A stretch of 60,975 nt of DNA from JANQFM01 sp035471925 (GTDB lineage Bacteria > Acidobacteriota > UBA6911 > RPQK01 > DATIPO01). A program made the translations under genes and the position numbers. The first letter of the stretch is position 1. Every line of letters starts with the position of its first letter. Shown in pieces: positions 1-9,692 of the stretch. The notes beneath the pieces are model-generated. The model made no database searches and was not told where the DNA came from. It saw only the letters and a program-made list of their open reading frames with translations. The stretch spans positions 1 through 60,975 of the forward strand of contig DATIPO010000232.1 of assembly GCA_035471925.1 (NCBI GenBank). Direction: 5' to 3'.

Positions 1-1518
1 GAAGTCGCCCAGCGTCTGACCCTCGGGCAGGCCCGTCAGCGGCTCCTGCAAAGGCTCTCCCTGCTGATCGAGAATCTCGACAGAGGCCGAGGCGGCTGAT
101 TCGTCGTTGAGGTTGAGCAGCGTGATCTGGCTGCTCAGTCCTGCACCGTCGGCAAACTGGGCGAAGTACAAATGCAGCGTTTGCGCACTCTCCCAGTCAC
201 CTCCGAACTGCTTCGAGTTGAGGAAGGCCCTCAACACATTGCTGTCGGTGTAAAGGCTGTTGAAACGAAGGTCGATGCCGTTGTCGCTGAGATTGGTCAG
301 TTGACCCAGTTCCGCAGGAATGGGACCGTCCAACTCATTCTGGACCAGCGACAAGGAGCGCAGCTTGCTCAACTGCCCCAATTCGGACGGAATCACTCCG
401 CTCAACTGATTGACGGACAGAGCGAGGTTCTCCAGGTCGGCCAATTGTCCAAGTTGGGGCGGAATGGCGCCCGTCAGCCGGTTGCCTGCCAAGTCCAGGG
501 TTCTCAGAGAGCTGATGTCTCCCAGTGCGGTTGGGATCGGTCCGGTGAAGTCATTGTTGCGCAGATTCAGAGTAGTCAAGTTCGGAAGCTGACCCAACTC
601 AGGAGGAATGGGACCGCCCAGTTCGTTGGTGCTGACGTTGAGAGTCTGCAAAGCGGGGGCAGGACCGGTCGGGAGAGAGCCCGAGAGATCGTTGAATGAC
701 AGGTCAAGCGTGATCAGGTCGGGGAGGTTCAGCAGTTCTGCGGGTATGTCCCCCTCGAATTGATTGAAGCGCAGGTTCAGTGTCCTCAGGGTCTCCAGGT
801 CTCCGAGTTCCGATGGGATGGTGCCAGAAAGGGCATTGTCGGAGAGCCCTAGCGAGATCAGATTGGGCAGACTGGTCAGCTCTGTTGGGATGAGGCCTTC
901 CAGTTCGTTGACGTCCAGGAAGAGGATGACCAGATTCTCAAGCTGCGCAAGTTCGGGCGGAATGGATCCCTCCAGAGAATTGACGCTGAGGTCCAGGGAT
1001 TCCAGCTCTGCCAGTTGGCTCAAGTTCGCCGGAATCGGGCCGCTGAGTTCGTTGACGTCCAAATTGAGGACTTCCAAGTTGGAGAGCTGCGCCAATTCAG
1101 TCGGGATGGTGCCCGTCAATTGGTTGATGGAAAGATCAAGGGATTGAAGGTTGGCAAGTTGACCCAGTTCGGGCGGGATGGAGCCGGTCAGCTCATTGAG
1201 CGCTAGGGAGAGCTGGAAGAGATTGGCGAGCTGAGACAGTTCGCTGGGGAGCGTTCCAACCAACTGATTGTCCTCCAATTCAACGATCTGCACATTGCTG
1301 CCGCTGCAAGTAACGCCGAACCAGAGAGGTTCCGAGCAAGGATCGTCGTTAAAGCCGTCCTGATTGGTTGGCTCGGCCTTCCAACCGGAATTGTCGGTCC
1401 AGTTGTCGCCGTCGGTTGACTGGTAAAGCGCAATCAGCGCAGGCCGGTCTTGGGCTACCAGCAGCGGGCTGGTCAGAACAAGCAGGACGATCAGACGGAG
1501 CAGGTCGTGTTTGGTCAT
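1..1518 (-). CDS. Exported leucine-rich-repeat protein, C-terminus beyond window
   Basis: Read on the minus strand from an ATG at 1518, the frame stays open to the window edge, so the 3' end is missing. It opens with a signal peptide (MTKHDLLRLIVLLVLTSPLL, then VAQ). A plant-receptor-like LRR cap follows (ALIALYQSTDGDNWTDNSGW). Then come about a dozen LRRs with the plant-type consensus LxGxIPxELxxLxNLxxLxL, ending near residue 430. After the LRRs a different domain begins (LHLYFAQFADGAGLSSQ...), resembling the FP...GGG module of the exported proteins at 26809-28392, 53740-55350 and 55773-57212. The likely role is extracellular or surface binding; the ligand is unknown. The plus-strand reading frames here are shadows of the repeats. 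Confidence 0.88.
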   Translation of the reverse strand, partial: MTKHDLLRLIVLLVLTSPLLVAQDRPALIALYQSTDGDNWTDNSGWKAEPTNQDGFNDDPCSEPLWFGVTCSGSNVQIVELEDNQLVGTLPSELSQLANLFQLSLALNELTGSIPPELGQLANLQSLDLSINQLTGTIPTELAQLSNLEVLNLDVNELSGPIPANLSQLAELESLDLSVNSLEGSIPPELAQLENLVILFLDVNELEGLIPTELTSLPNLISLGLSDNALSGTIPSELGDLETLRTLNLRFNQFEGDIPAELLNLPDLITLDLSFNDLSGSLPTGPAPALQTLNVSTNELGGPIPPELGQLPNLTTLNLRNNDFTGPIPTALGDISSLRTLDLAGNRLTGAIPPQLGQLADLENLALSVNQLSGVIPSELGQLSKLRSLSLVQNELDGPIPAELGQLTNLSDNGIDLRFNSLYTDSNVLRAFLNSKQFGGDWESAQTLHLYFAQFADGAGLSSQITLLNLNDESAASASVEILDQQGEPLQEPLTGLPEGQTLGDF

Positions 1519-1631
1519 AGCGGCGAGTCTACGCCAAGTGCCTCCGCGCCGCAAAGCATTTCAAATTTACCACTATTCCTTGCCGATTCGCCGCTTGCTC
1601 CGGGCTCGTTCGGCTGCGGTTTCGTGAGTTC

Positions 1632-4076
1632 TCAGCGCAGCCGTCCGGCGATGCCGTGGAGTGTCTCGGCTAGTGCCGACCTGCGTTTCTGGGTGATGCC
1701 GTCGCCGCCGCCTTGTCCCACGCTGTTGGCCAGGGATTGCAGCCTGGAGGCCAAGGCCGCGTCGCTGGCACCGGACTCAAGCCGGGATGCCGATTGCTCC
1801 AGCGCGCCGCCTAAGTCGGCCATCAGGGACTCTGAAAGGGCGTCGCTGCGATTGAGCTGATCGATGTAGGCCCGGGCCACCACCGGATCGTCAGGCCAGG
1901 TCACCTGGAATTGCTGCTGAGGATTGAAGATGCGTCCCTGATCGGCCAGGGAGGCAGCCGCGATTTCATTCTCCGACAGGTGTTCGCTGGGGACCAGGGC
2001 CAGCACGTCCAGTCCTCGCACGATTTCGGTGCCGTAGATCCGACCGCCGTACCAGTAGGTCGACCAGAAGCCGCCCAGGACCAGTTGTTTGCCGTCGATG
2101 GGACCGCGGTCAAAGAAGCCGATTTCCACAGGGTTGGCGGAATCGGTGAAGTCGATGATCGAAATGCCGCCCTGATACCAGGCCTGGACGAAGATATCGC
2201 GGCCGGGCACCGGCACGATGGAACCGTTGTGTGCCACGCAGTTTTCCTGCTCGACCTGGGGGGCCGGCATCTTGAAGTGGCTGCGGAATTCCAGTTTGCC
2301 GTCCACGATGTCGTAGATGGCGTCCGCACCCCAGGTCAGGGGATCGAAGGTGCGGCAACGGGGACGGCTGCCTCCGCCCCATTCGTCGGTGAACAGGACC
2401 TTGGTTCCATCGTTGTTGAAAGTGGCCGAGTGCCAGTAGGCGAAGCCGTCGTCCACCACCGCGTCGATGCGCTTGGGCTTGAGCGGATCGGAGATGTCGA
2501 AGATGATGCCGTTGCCCGAGCAGGCGCCGCCGGCGATCCCCAGGTCGGGGAAAGCGGTGATGTCATGGCACTGGTCGGTGCGGCTGGTTTCCTGGGTGTC
2601 GGCGCCGTGGTCACCGCCCCGCCACAGGCCGGCCAGCACTCCCGTCTCGGGATCGGCGAATACCGCCGGACTGTCGACGATGCGGGCCTTGCTGGGGTCG
2701 TCAACCGGAATCTCGATGACGTCGATGCGGAAGAGCGCGGTGCGGTCGTCGCCGGGCACTTCTCCCACGCAGCCTTCCAGCTCCTCCTCCTCGCGGACGC
2801 TGGCAGTGCCTGAGTTGTAGACGATGATCCTGCCGTCCTCACCCGGACCTGAGATGACCGAATGGGTGTGGGATCCGCGGCAAGTCTGCACCGCCCCGAC
2901 CTGCACCGGACGCGCCAAGTCGCTGATGTCGAAGATGCGGATGCCGCGGAAGCGCTCAGCGCTGACGTCTTCCTTGATGCCTTCCAGTCCGCAGTCGAGC
3001 CGTCCGCGGGTTTGCTCCACCGACATGATCAGCAAGTCGCCCACGATGGAGACATCGCCTTGCCCGCCAGGACAAACGACCGAACTCAGCAGGCTGGGGA
3101 TGCCCTCGTCCTTGAGCCGATAAATGTTGAAGCCGTGGTAGTTGCCGGCCACCATAACATCACCTGAGAAGGCCATGTCGGTGTTGGAAAAGCTCAGCAG
3201 CGGCGAGCGGACGTCTTCCTCGCGCGGATCTTCTTCTTCCTCCGCGTCTCCTTCCTCTTCGGCCTGCTCGCTGTCTTTCTTCTTGGGCGGAAGTCCGGCC
3301 GGGTTCTTGGGATCGAAAAAGCCGTCCGGCTTGGGCAGCGAGGCCACCAGCTTCATGTTTGAAATGGCCTGTCCAGCATCGCGAAAGCCAGGCGAAAGCC
3401 CGGCGCGGGGATCGTCGGAAAGAGAAACCAAAAGCGCGTTCATGCGTTCGATTTCGGCGGTCTGGTCATTGGTGATGCCATTGACGAACTCGAAGAGTAC
3501 GGGGTCGTAGGCAGAGCCGGATTGGTCCAGCAGCTCCTCGACCATGGTCACCGCTCCCTCGTGATGGGTAATCATCAGTTTGAGGAAGAGGCGGTCGAAA
3601 TCGGTGGCTTTGGATCGGGCCAACTCGGCCATCTGTTCCGCTGAGGCCATGCCCGCCATTTTGTGAGAGGTCTGCATGGCGTGGTGAGCCGTGGGGTCGG
3701 GCACCCTTTGACCGCGGTCACGCAACCACTGCTGCATAAACTCGATCTCGTCGCCCTGCGAGACATTGATGCGTCCGGCCACGTCGATCAGCTCCTGGCG
3801 GTTGGTGCGGTCAGCCACCAGTTCGGCCATCTCGATGGCTTGGTGGTGGTGCGGAATCATGTCCTGCATGAACTGGATGTCCGCCGGCGTAAAGCTGGTA
3901 TCAGCGATCTTGACCGCCTCGTCGGCGCTCAATTCTTTCACCGGCTGGCCCGGCGCGCCCGGCTTGACAATAGGCGCCTTGTCCTGAGCCAGTCCGAGGG
4001 ACGCCAGTCCCACGAGGATCACGCCCAGGCAGGCGCACTTGAACAGACGGATGAGGGAATTAATGGTTGCTCTCAC
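1632..4076 (-). CDS. Exported DUF305 protein with LVIVD-type beta-propeller repeats
   Basis: This is an 814-residue exported protein. The start is GTG, chosen because AAGGAG lies 8 nt upstream. Residues 1-30 form a signal peptide ending ...GLAQ. Residues about 60-215 match DUF305, a ferritin-like helical domain, with two His-rich halves (MIPHHHQAIEMA and LMITHHEGAVTM) that suggest metal binding. A highly acidic Lys/Glu linker follows (about 270-290). Residues 290-700 are LVIVD-like repeats (IFDISDLARPVQVG, IFDISDPLKPKRID, IIDFTDSANPVEIG) that probably form a beta-propeller. The C-terminus is a helical tail. The substrate is not known. A 112-nt gap separates it from the upstream permease, so they may be co-transcribed. 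Confidence 0.88.
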   Translation of the reverse strand: MRATINSLIRLFKCACLGVILVGLASLGLAQDKAPIVKPGAPGQPVKELSADEAVKIADTSFTPADIQFMQDMIPHHHQAIEMAELVADRTNRQELIDVAGRINVSQGDEIEFMQQWLRDRGQRVPDPTAHHAMQTSHKMAGMASAEQMAELARSKATDFDRLFLKLMITHHEGAVTMVEELLDQSGSAYDPVLFEFVNGITNDQTAEIERMNALLVSLSDDPRAGLSPGFRDAGQAISNMKLVASLPKPDGFFDPKNPAGLPPKKKDSEQAEEEGDAEEEEDPREEDVRSPLLSFSNTDMAFSGDVMVAGNYHGFNIYRLKDEGIPSLLSSVVCPGGQGDVSIVGDLLIMSVEQTRGRLDCGLEGIKEDVSAERFRGIRIFDISDLARPVQVGAVQTCRGSHTHSVISGPGEDGRIIVYNSGTASVREEEELEGCVGEVPGDDRTALFRIDVIEIPVDDPSKARIVDSPAVFADPETGVLAGLWRGGDHGADTQETSRTDQCHDITAFPDLGIAGGACSGNGIIFDISDPLKPKRIDAVVDDGFAYWHSATFNNDGTKVLFTDEWGGGSRPRCRTFDPLTWGADAIYDIVDGKLEFRSHFKMPAPQVEQENCVAHNGSIVPVPGRDIFVQAWYQGGISIIDFTDSANPVEIGFFDRGPIDGKQLVLGGFWSTYWYGGRIYGTEIVRGLDVLALVPSEHLSENEIAAASLADQGRIFNPQQQFQVTWPDDPVVARAYIDQLNRSDALSESLMADLGGALEQSASRLESGASDAALASRLQSLANSVGQGGGDGITQKRRSALAETLHGIAGRLR

Positions 4077-4188
4077 GGCCTTCGCTCCTTAGTCGAGGAC
4101 TTTTGTAATCGCACATTCGCTTTCAATCTACCAAAATAGGGGGGCAGGGGAAATGCCATCCCGTCTTCGGGGGGCAGCCTCCTCCCTG

Positions 4189-6690
4189 TCAGCCAGTGGC
4201 GCCGGTCAGGGCTTGCAGCGGATCGACCCGGACAGCTTTGCGCGCCGGGACGTAGCTGGCCGCGGCGGTCACGGCCACCAGCATCAGTGAGATGAGCGCG
4301 AAGGTCACCGGATCGGTTGCGGTTACGCCATAAAGCTGGCTTGCGATCAGCCGGGTGGCGATGAAGGCCGAGGCCAGTCCGATGATGACGCCGCTGAGGG
4401 CCAGGATCATCCCTTGCCGCACCACCAGGCCCAGGATGCTGCCGCCCTCGGCGCCGAAGGCCATGCGGACGCCGATTTCCTGCGTCCGCTGCTGGACGGA
4501 GAAAGAAATCACGCCGTAGATCCCCAGGGCCGCCAGGATCAGGGCCAGCGCCGCGAAGACGCTGATCAGGGTCAGCGAAAATCGCACCTGGGCCAGAGCG
4601 CCTGACACATAGCTCTCCATTAAGCGCAGATCGGCTACCGGAACGTCGGGATCCAGCGCTTGCACCTCGCGCTGAACGGCGGTGACCACGCCCAAGGCAT
4701 TGCCGGGAGCGCGCACGGCAAAGGTCTGAGGCGCGTAGGGGAAGTTCTTGTGGGGAAAGTAGACGGTTTCGCGGCTTTCGGCTGCGAGGCTTTCGCTGCG
4801 CACCCGTCCCACTACGCCCACCACTCGGACGGCCGTGGGTTCCATCTTGAAATCGTCCAGCCGGAAGCGCTCGACTTGGAGTTGGCGGTCGACCGGGTCC
4901 TGACCCGGCCAGGCCTTGCGGGCCAATTCCTCGTCAATGACCACTACCGGGGCGGACTCGTCGCGGTTGTCCGACTCGTTCAAGTAGCGTCCCGAAACCA
5001 GCTTGATGCCCATGGCCTCGAAGTAGCCCGGTGAAGCCCAACGGTAGTCGGCTTTGTTGCGCCGGTAGTCCTGCTCGCTGATGCCGGCTGGGCCGTAGGA
5101 GAAGATGTAGTACTGGTCACCGCCTTGCAGGGGCAGGGGAGTGACTCCACCCGCCTCCATGACGCCGGGAAGGGCCTTTAGGCGTTCCCGCAGGCGCAGG
5201 AAGAATTCGGTGCGTCCGGTGGGGGCCCGGTACTTGTCGAAGGGCAGCGGCAGCGAGAAGGTCAGCACGTCGTCGGACCTGAATCCGGGATCGACGTTTT
5301 GCAGTGCGGTGAAGCTGCGCGAGAGCAGTCCGGCGCCGATCAGGAGCACCAACGCAAGGGCCACTTCCACCACCACGAGTCCTGACCTCAGCTTGTTGCT
5401 GCGAATGCCTCCCATCTCGGTTCCGCGTTCTCGGATTGCGTCGACCAGGCTGGGACTGGCGGTGCGCAGGGCCGGCGCCAATCCGAAAAGCAGGGCCGCG
5501 ATCAGCACGGTGGCCAAGGCGAACAGCAGCACCGGGCCGTCGATGGTCACTCGGTCGATGCGGGGCAGCTCTCCGGAATCCATCGAAAGCAGCAAGCGGA
5601 TCCCGGCCCAGGCCAAGGCGATGCCTCCGATGCCTCCGACAAAGGAGAGGACACCGCTTTCCAGAAGCATCTGGCGCACCAGGCGTCCCTGCCCGGCGCC
5701 CAGCGCGGCGCGGACGGCCACTTCGCGCTGACGCGAGGCGGACCGGACCAGCATCAGGTTGGCCACGTTGGCACAGGCGATCAGCAGCACGAATCCGCCC
5801 GCCCCGATCAAGGCCCACAAGACGGGGCGCAGGTGGCGCACAACGTCCTCATGCATCGAGTTGAGCTCGATCTGCATTTTCGAATTGGCGTGGACTTGGT
5901 ATTGCTGGCGCAGATGTTCGGCCAGCCGGTCCATCTCGTCCTGGGCCTGTGCCAGGGAGACGCCCTCTTTGAGGCGGGATACGACGGTCAGCCAAGCCGC
6001 TTCTCGCGGATTGGTGTCCATGGCGATGGGCAGCACCCGCCACACGTCGACATTGGTGGGCATGCCGGCGTCCTCGGGCAGGTAGATGCGGAAGTCTTCG
6101 GGCAGAACGCCCACCACGATGCTCCTTTGCCCGTCCAGCTCCAGCGTTTGGCCCAGGATGTCGTCGGCCCCGCCATAGCGCTGCTGCCAGAGAGCGTGAC
6201 TCAGCAGCACAGTACCGGGCGGCATGGGCTTGTTGGGGTCCATCATCTCCCTGGGATCGACATAGATCACGTCGTCAGGCTTGAAGTCGCGTCCGATCTT
6301 GGGTGTCACGCCCAAGACCTTAAAGAGGTTGGCGGTGCTCCATCCCATCATGAGCTGCTCGGGTGGTCCTTCGCCCGTGATGGTTCCGTTGATGGCGAAG
6401 GCGCCCGCAAATTCCTCGAAGAGGGTGGTTTCTTCCTCGTAGTCGAGGAAATCAGGTCCTGAAACCAGCGAGCGTGCGCTCTCGGCATCGCCCGAGCGGT
6501 TCCAGATCAGTACCAGCCGTTCGGGATCACGGTAGGGAAGGGGTTTGAAGAGGATTGCGTTGGCCACGCTGAAAATAGCCACATTGCTTCCGATCCCGAT
6601 GGCCAGCGTGGCCAGGACGATGGCCGTAAAGGCGGGCCGATGGGAATAGCTGCGCAAGGCATACTTCAAGTCTTGGAGCAGAGAGGACAT
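4189..6690 (-). CDS. ADOP-family (MacB/FtsX-like) ABC transporter permease
   Basis: This is an 833-residue duplicated permease typical of Acidobacteriota (ADOP family). It opens with the short family motif LLQDLKYALRSYSHRPAFTA, then TM1 (LATLAIGIGSNVAIFSVANA). A periplasmic MacB_PCD domain (about 50-275) follows, then a first FtsX block of TMs with LMLVRSASRQREVAVRAALGAG. A second PCD starts near residue 450, and the C-terminal FtsX block holds QRTQEIGVRMAFGAEGGS. No ATPase gene is adjacent, which is usual for these orphan permeases. Substrate is unknown; relatives export peptides, lipids or drugs. A broken relative lies at 50469-50978. Confidence 0.93.
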   Translation of the reverse strand: MSSLLQDLKYALRSYSHRPAFTAIVLATLAIGIGSNVAIFSVANAILFKPLPYRDPERLVLIWNRSGDAESARSLVSGPDFLDYEEETTLFEEFAGAFAINGTITGEGPPEQLMMGWSTANLFKVLGVTPKIGRDFKPDDVIYVDPREMMDPNKPMPPGTVLLSHALWQQRYGGADDILGQTLELDGQRSIVVGVLPEDFRIYLPEDAGMPTNVDVWRVLPIAMDTNPREAAWLTVVSRLKEGVSLAQAQDEMDRLAEHLRQQYQVHANSKMQIELNSMHEDVVRHLRPVLWALIGAGGFVLLIACANVANLMLVRSASRQREVAVRAALGAGQGRLVRQMLLESGVLSFVGGIGGIALAWAGIRLLLSMDSGELPRIDRVTIDGPVLLFALATVLIAALLFGLAPALRTASPSLVDAIRERGTEMGGIRSNKLRSGLVVVEVALALVLLIGAGLLSRSFTALQNVDPGFRSDDVLTFSLPLPFDKYRAPTGRTEFFLRLRERLKALPGVMEAGGVTPLPLQGGDQYYIFSYGPAGISEQDYRRNKADYRWASPGYFEAMGIKLVSGRYLNESDNRDESAPVVVIDEELARKAWPGQDPVDRQLQVERFRLDDFKMEPTAVRVVGVVGRVRSESLAAESRETVYFPHKNFPYAPQTFAVRAPGNALGVVTAVQREVQALDPDVPVADLRLMESYVSGALAQVRFSLTLISVFAALALILAALGIYGVISFSVQQRTQEIGVRMAFGAEGGSILGLVVRQGMILALSGVIIGLASAFIATRLIASQLYGVTATDPVTFALISLMLVAVTAAASYVPARKAVRVDPLQALTGATG

Positions 6691-6879
6691 GATCGAAATA
6701 AGGTAGCATGCCTTTGCCCTTCATTGCATCCAAAAAGTGAAGTTTCTGTGAAACTTTTGGACGAGAGGTCGAGATGGCAGGACCGGCGGTCGCAAGTCTG
6801 TTCTCGCTGGTTTTTCGAAGACGTGCAGCCGGAGCGGGCTGGGGGCAGGCCGAACGGCGGGCCCGGGTGCCAGTCTTGC

Positions 6880-7941
6880 TCACAGCCGCTTGTGCAGAAG
6901 GTTCAGTTGGATTCCGATGTTTTGCTGGACCGCTTTTTCGAAGACCAGCGAGGCGCAGGCGACGTCTTGGTGGGCGACGCCGGTACTGTCGAAGACGATG
7001 ACCTCGTCGTCAGAGACGCGACCTGGACGATGGCCGGCGATGACCGCTTCCAAGTCGGAGTGCACGTCTGAGCAGGTCATCAAGCCCTCGGCGATGGCGT
7101 GGTGGAGTTCGCCGATTTCGGCGCATTGCTGCAGATGGTCGACGACAAGTTTGGATTGCGCCAACAGTGCGGAGGAGAGTTCCTGCTTCTCCTCACTGTC
7201 GGCACCCACTGCCGCCAGGAATACTCCGGGACTGAGGTCGCCTGTCTCCACCATGGGACGTTGAGAGGGCGTGCAAGTGACGCAGACGTCGCTGGCTCTG
7301 CAGGAGGCGTGGAGGTCCTGCGTCGGGGTCACCTCGACGCCCAGGCTGGCTGAAAGCTCATCGGCATATTTCTCGGCCACTTGCTGTCTGAGATCGACCG
7401 CGAAGACCTTCTTAATGCCTCTGACGCGACTGAGAGCCCGCAGTTGGACGCGGCCCTGGAGACCGCAGCCGCAGACGGTGACGACTGAGGCGTCTTGCCG
7501 GGCCAGATGTTTGGCCGCTACCGCCGTGGCCGCGGCTGTGCGCACCTCGGTGATTTCGGTGGAATCCATGACCGCCAGCGGATAGCCGCTCTCGGCGCTG
7601 CACAGAATGATGAGTCCCTGGATGCGGGGCAGTCCATAGCGCCGGGAGTTGTCGTAAAAGTTGCCGTTGAGTTTGGCGGCGAAGTAAGGATGTGCCAGTT
7701 GCAGTCCGGCGGCCTTAACGTGGAAGGCTCCCCCCGAGGCCGGGGCGCTGAGCACGCCCGGCGGTATCGCGCCGGCTGCCGACTGCTTGCGGAAGCCCTC
7801 CTCGACTGCGTCGATGCTTTCGTCCAGGCTCAGCAGCTCGCAGACGTGCCTGCGCGAAAGGATCAGAGTTCCGTCGGGTCGGCCTGCCCAGGGGTGGGAA
7901 GTTTCTGTGGTTGCTTCACGATCATCATAGGCGTGGGACAT
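6880..7941 (-). CDS. Ornithine cyclodeaminase / mu-crystallin family protein
   Basis: About 353 residues. The ATG at 7941 is chosen over an upstream in-frame start because a GAGG element lies 10 nt before it and similarity begins soon after. The family signature MDSTEITEVRTAAATAVAAK is present, followed by a Rossmann-type NAD(P) loop (VCGCGLQGRVQL, GxGxxG). The domain order (substrate domain, dinucleotide-binding domain, return to the substrate domain) is normal for ornithine cyclodeaminase, archaeal-type alanine dehydrogenase and SbnB-like enzymes. The exact substrate cannot be told from sequence. The gene is followed by a 190-nt gap before the permease and sits next to, but not obviously in an operon with, chrA. 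Confidence 0.85.
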   Translation of the reverse strand: MSHAYDDREATTETSHPWAGRPDGTLILSRRHVCELLSLDESIDAVEEGFRKQSAAGAIPPGVLSAPASGGAFHVKAAGLQLAHPYFAAKLNGNFYDNSRRYGLPRIQGLIILCSAESGYPLAVMDSTEITEVRTAAATAVAAKHLARQDASVVTVCGCGLQGRVQLRALSRVRGIKKVFAVDLRQQVAEKYADELSASLGVEVTPTQDLHASCRASDVCVTCTPSQRPMVETGDLSPGVFLAAVGADSEEKQELSSALLAQSKLVVDHLQQCAEIGELHHAIAEGLMTCSDVHSDLEAVIAGHRPGRVSDDEVIVFDSTGVAHQDVACASLVFEKAVQQNIGIQLNLLHKRL

Positions 7942-8066
7942 GGTTTTCTGTCCTCTCGACAAACATGCCGGCAAAAAGATGCGTGTTGGAATCCGGCCCT
8001 GGAGGCAGACGCAGGACTCCAGGGACGGCTTCTGGGTCGCACAGGCACGCCACGGAGTCCTTCATT

Positions 8067-9440
8067 TCATCGCCCACCCGAAAGTAGCGACTGTAAGAGC
8101 CCGATCAATCCCCCGATCACAATCACCCATACAACGCCAGCGCCAAAGCGCCAGAGGGCGACAAAGGCTGCACTGGCGAGGGCGGCTGCCAGCCAGTCGA
8201 TATGTTCCAGACTTCCCTCAGGTACGAGGACGGCGGCACCGAACACGAGCGCCAAGTTCAACACCACGCCCACCACCGCCGCCGTAACGCCGCTGAGGGC
8301 CGCCGAGAGCCCGCGATGGGCGCGCAGGCTCTCGATGTAGGGGGCGCCCACCAAGATGAAGAGAAAGCAGGGTAGAAACGTGGCTGCGGTGGTGATCAGC
8401 GCTCCCAGAATCGCGCTGTCCACAGGAGCAAGGCCCTGGGGATGGTTCCAGGCCGCGACGAATCCGACGAATTGGACCACCATGATGAGTGGCCCAGGTG
8501 TGGTCTCGGCCAGCGCCAGCCCGTCGACCATTTGCTGCTCGCTGACCCATCCGGCGCTTCCGGCAGCTTGCGCGACGTAGGCCAATACGGCATAGGCGCC
8601 GCCAAAGGTGACGAAGGCCGCCTTAGTGAAAAACCAATACTCTTGGGCGTGAAGGCTGTCGAATCCTCTCCCAGCGCCGATCAGCGCCAAGCAGACCAGC
8701 CAAAGCACCACGCCCAAGGCCACGACTTTAACGCTGTATGAGAGCAAGGGCCGTCCGCGATTTCCGTGGTCGCCATCGGACGTTGCCGTGTCCGTTTCCC
8801 CGTTTTGGCAGGTGATTCCGCGCGGCGGACCGGCGAAGGCCTGAAGGCCCAGGCGCCATCCCAGCCAACCCGCCAAAGCGGCAGCACCGACGATCAAGGG
8901 AAAGGGCACTTGGAGAAAGTAGATGGCTCCGAAAGCCCCCGCTGAAATCACCAGCTTCGCCCGATGCTGAATGGCGCGGCGGCCTATCCGCCACACGGCT
9001 TCGACCACAATCGCCACCACGACGGCTCTGAATCCGTAGAGGACTCCCAAGGTCATGCTGCTTTCGCCGTGGACGACGTAGGCGTACGACAGTCCCAGCA
9101 GTACGAAAACCGAGGGAGCCAGGAAGAGAGTCCCCGCCACTAGCGCACCCGGAATGCGGTGCAGCAGCCAACCCACGTAGGTCGCCAGTTGCTGTGCCTC
9201 AGGTCCGGGCAGCAGCATGCAGTAGTTCAAGGCGTGCAGAAAGCGGTCCTCTGAGAGCCAGCGTCGTTGCTCAACCATCTCCCGATGCATGATGGCGATC
9301 TGCCCCGCCGGTCCGCCGAAGGAGATGAAGCCAAGCTTGAGCCAAAAGCGCAAAGCCTCGCCGAATGACACGGCGGGCAAGTCGGACTCCGAGGGGATTG
9401 AGTCCGGGGGGCTTGAAGACCTGAGGCACGCATGTTTCAT
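8067..9440 (-). CDS. chrA: Chromate transporter, two-domain CHR family
   Basis: This is a 457-residue inner-membrane protein of the long-chain CHR family, which exports chromate. The two homologous halves each begin with the CHR signature: FWLKLGFISFGGPAGQIAIM near the N-terminus, and TKAAFVTFGGAYAVLAYVA in the second half. Each has a matching PGP motif (LLPGPEAQQLATYVGW; ETTPGPLIMVVQFVGF). Around 10-12 hydrophobic segments are visible. The ATG at 9440 is preferred to a TTG four codons upstream. It is divergent from chrB, and a palindrome sits between its probable -35 and -10 boxes, so induction by chromate is a reasonable expectation. Confidence 0.94.
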   Translation of the reverse strand: MKHACLRSSSPPDSIPSESDLPAVSFGEALRFWLKLGFISFGGPAGQIAIMHREMVEQRRWLSEDRFLHALNYCMLLPGPEAQQLATYVGWLLHRIPGALVAGTLFLAPSVFVLLGLSYAYVVHGESSMTLGVLYGFRAVVVAIVVEAVWRIGRRAIQHRAKLVISAGAFGAIYFLQVPFPLIVGAAALAGWLGWRLGLQAFAGPPRGITCQNGETDTATSDGDHGNRGRPLLSYSVKVVALGVVLWLVCLALIGAGRGFDSLHAQEYWFFTKAAFVTFGGAYAVLAYVAQAAGSAGWVSEQQMVDGLALAETTPGPLIMVVQFVGFVAAWNHPQGLAPVDSAILGALITTAATFLPCFLFILVGAPYIESLRAHRGLSAALSGVTAAVVGVVLNLALVFGAAVLVPEGSLEHIDWLAAALASAAFVALWRFGAGVVWVIVIGGLIGLLQSLLSGGR

Positions 9441-9453
9441 ACGATGCTGCAAG

Positions 9454-9473
9454 AATGTAACAATTGTTTCATT
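9454..9473. promoter_or_regulatory. Operator-like palindrome inside the chrA promoter
   Basis: The 20-bp near-perfect palindrome AATG-T-AACAATTGTT-T-CATT has one mismatched base pair. On the minus strand it fills the spacer between a perfect TTGACA at 9475-9480 and a weak CATTCT at 9452-9457, with 17-nt spacing. It ends 14 nt upstream of the chrA ATG. A dimeric repressor bound here would block RNA polymerase. ChrB, encoded divergently, is the obvious candidate but this is inference. Confidence 0.6.
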
Positions 9474-9692
9474 TTGTCAACCCTTCTTCTTAGCGCACCT
9501 TCGAATTGCAGTCTTTCCGTCGACGCAGTGCCTTGGCTGCCAGGGCCTGGGATTGGGAGGATGGCAGAGGGCAAGAGAAGGACGGCGTGATGAGTTCCAA
9601 GTGTGAACGATCAGCAGGCCGGCTCCACCGTCACTCTGTTGCCCTTGGCGGGGTGCTGGCCTTTGAAGTATCCGACAGCTATCCTCTTAGGC

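Noticed and set aside
172..1206. Plus-strand frames with repeated RRNGA-like peptides
   Set aside because: They are antisense shadows of the LRR repeats on the minus strand.
1..1300. Regular spacing that could suggest a CRISPR array
   Set aside because: The period is about 72 nt of diverged coding repeats (LRRs), without identical repeats or unique spacers.
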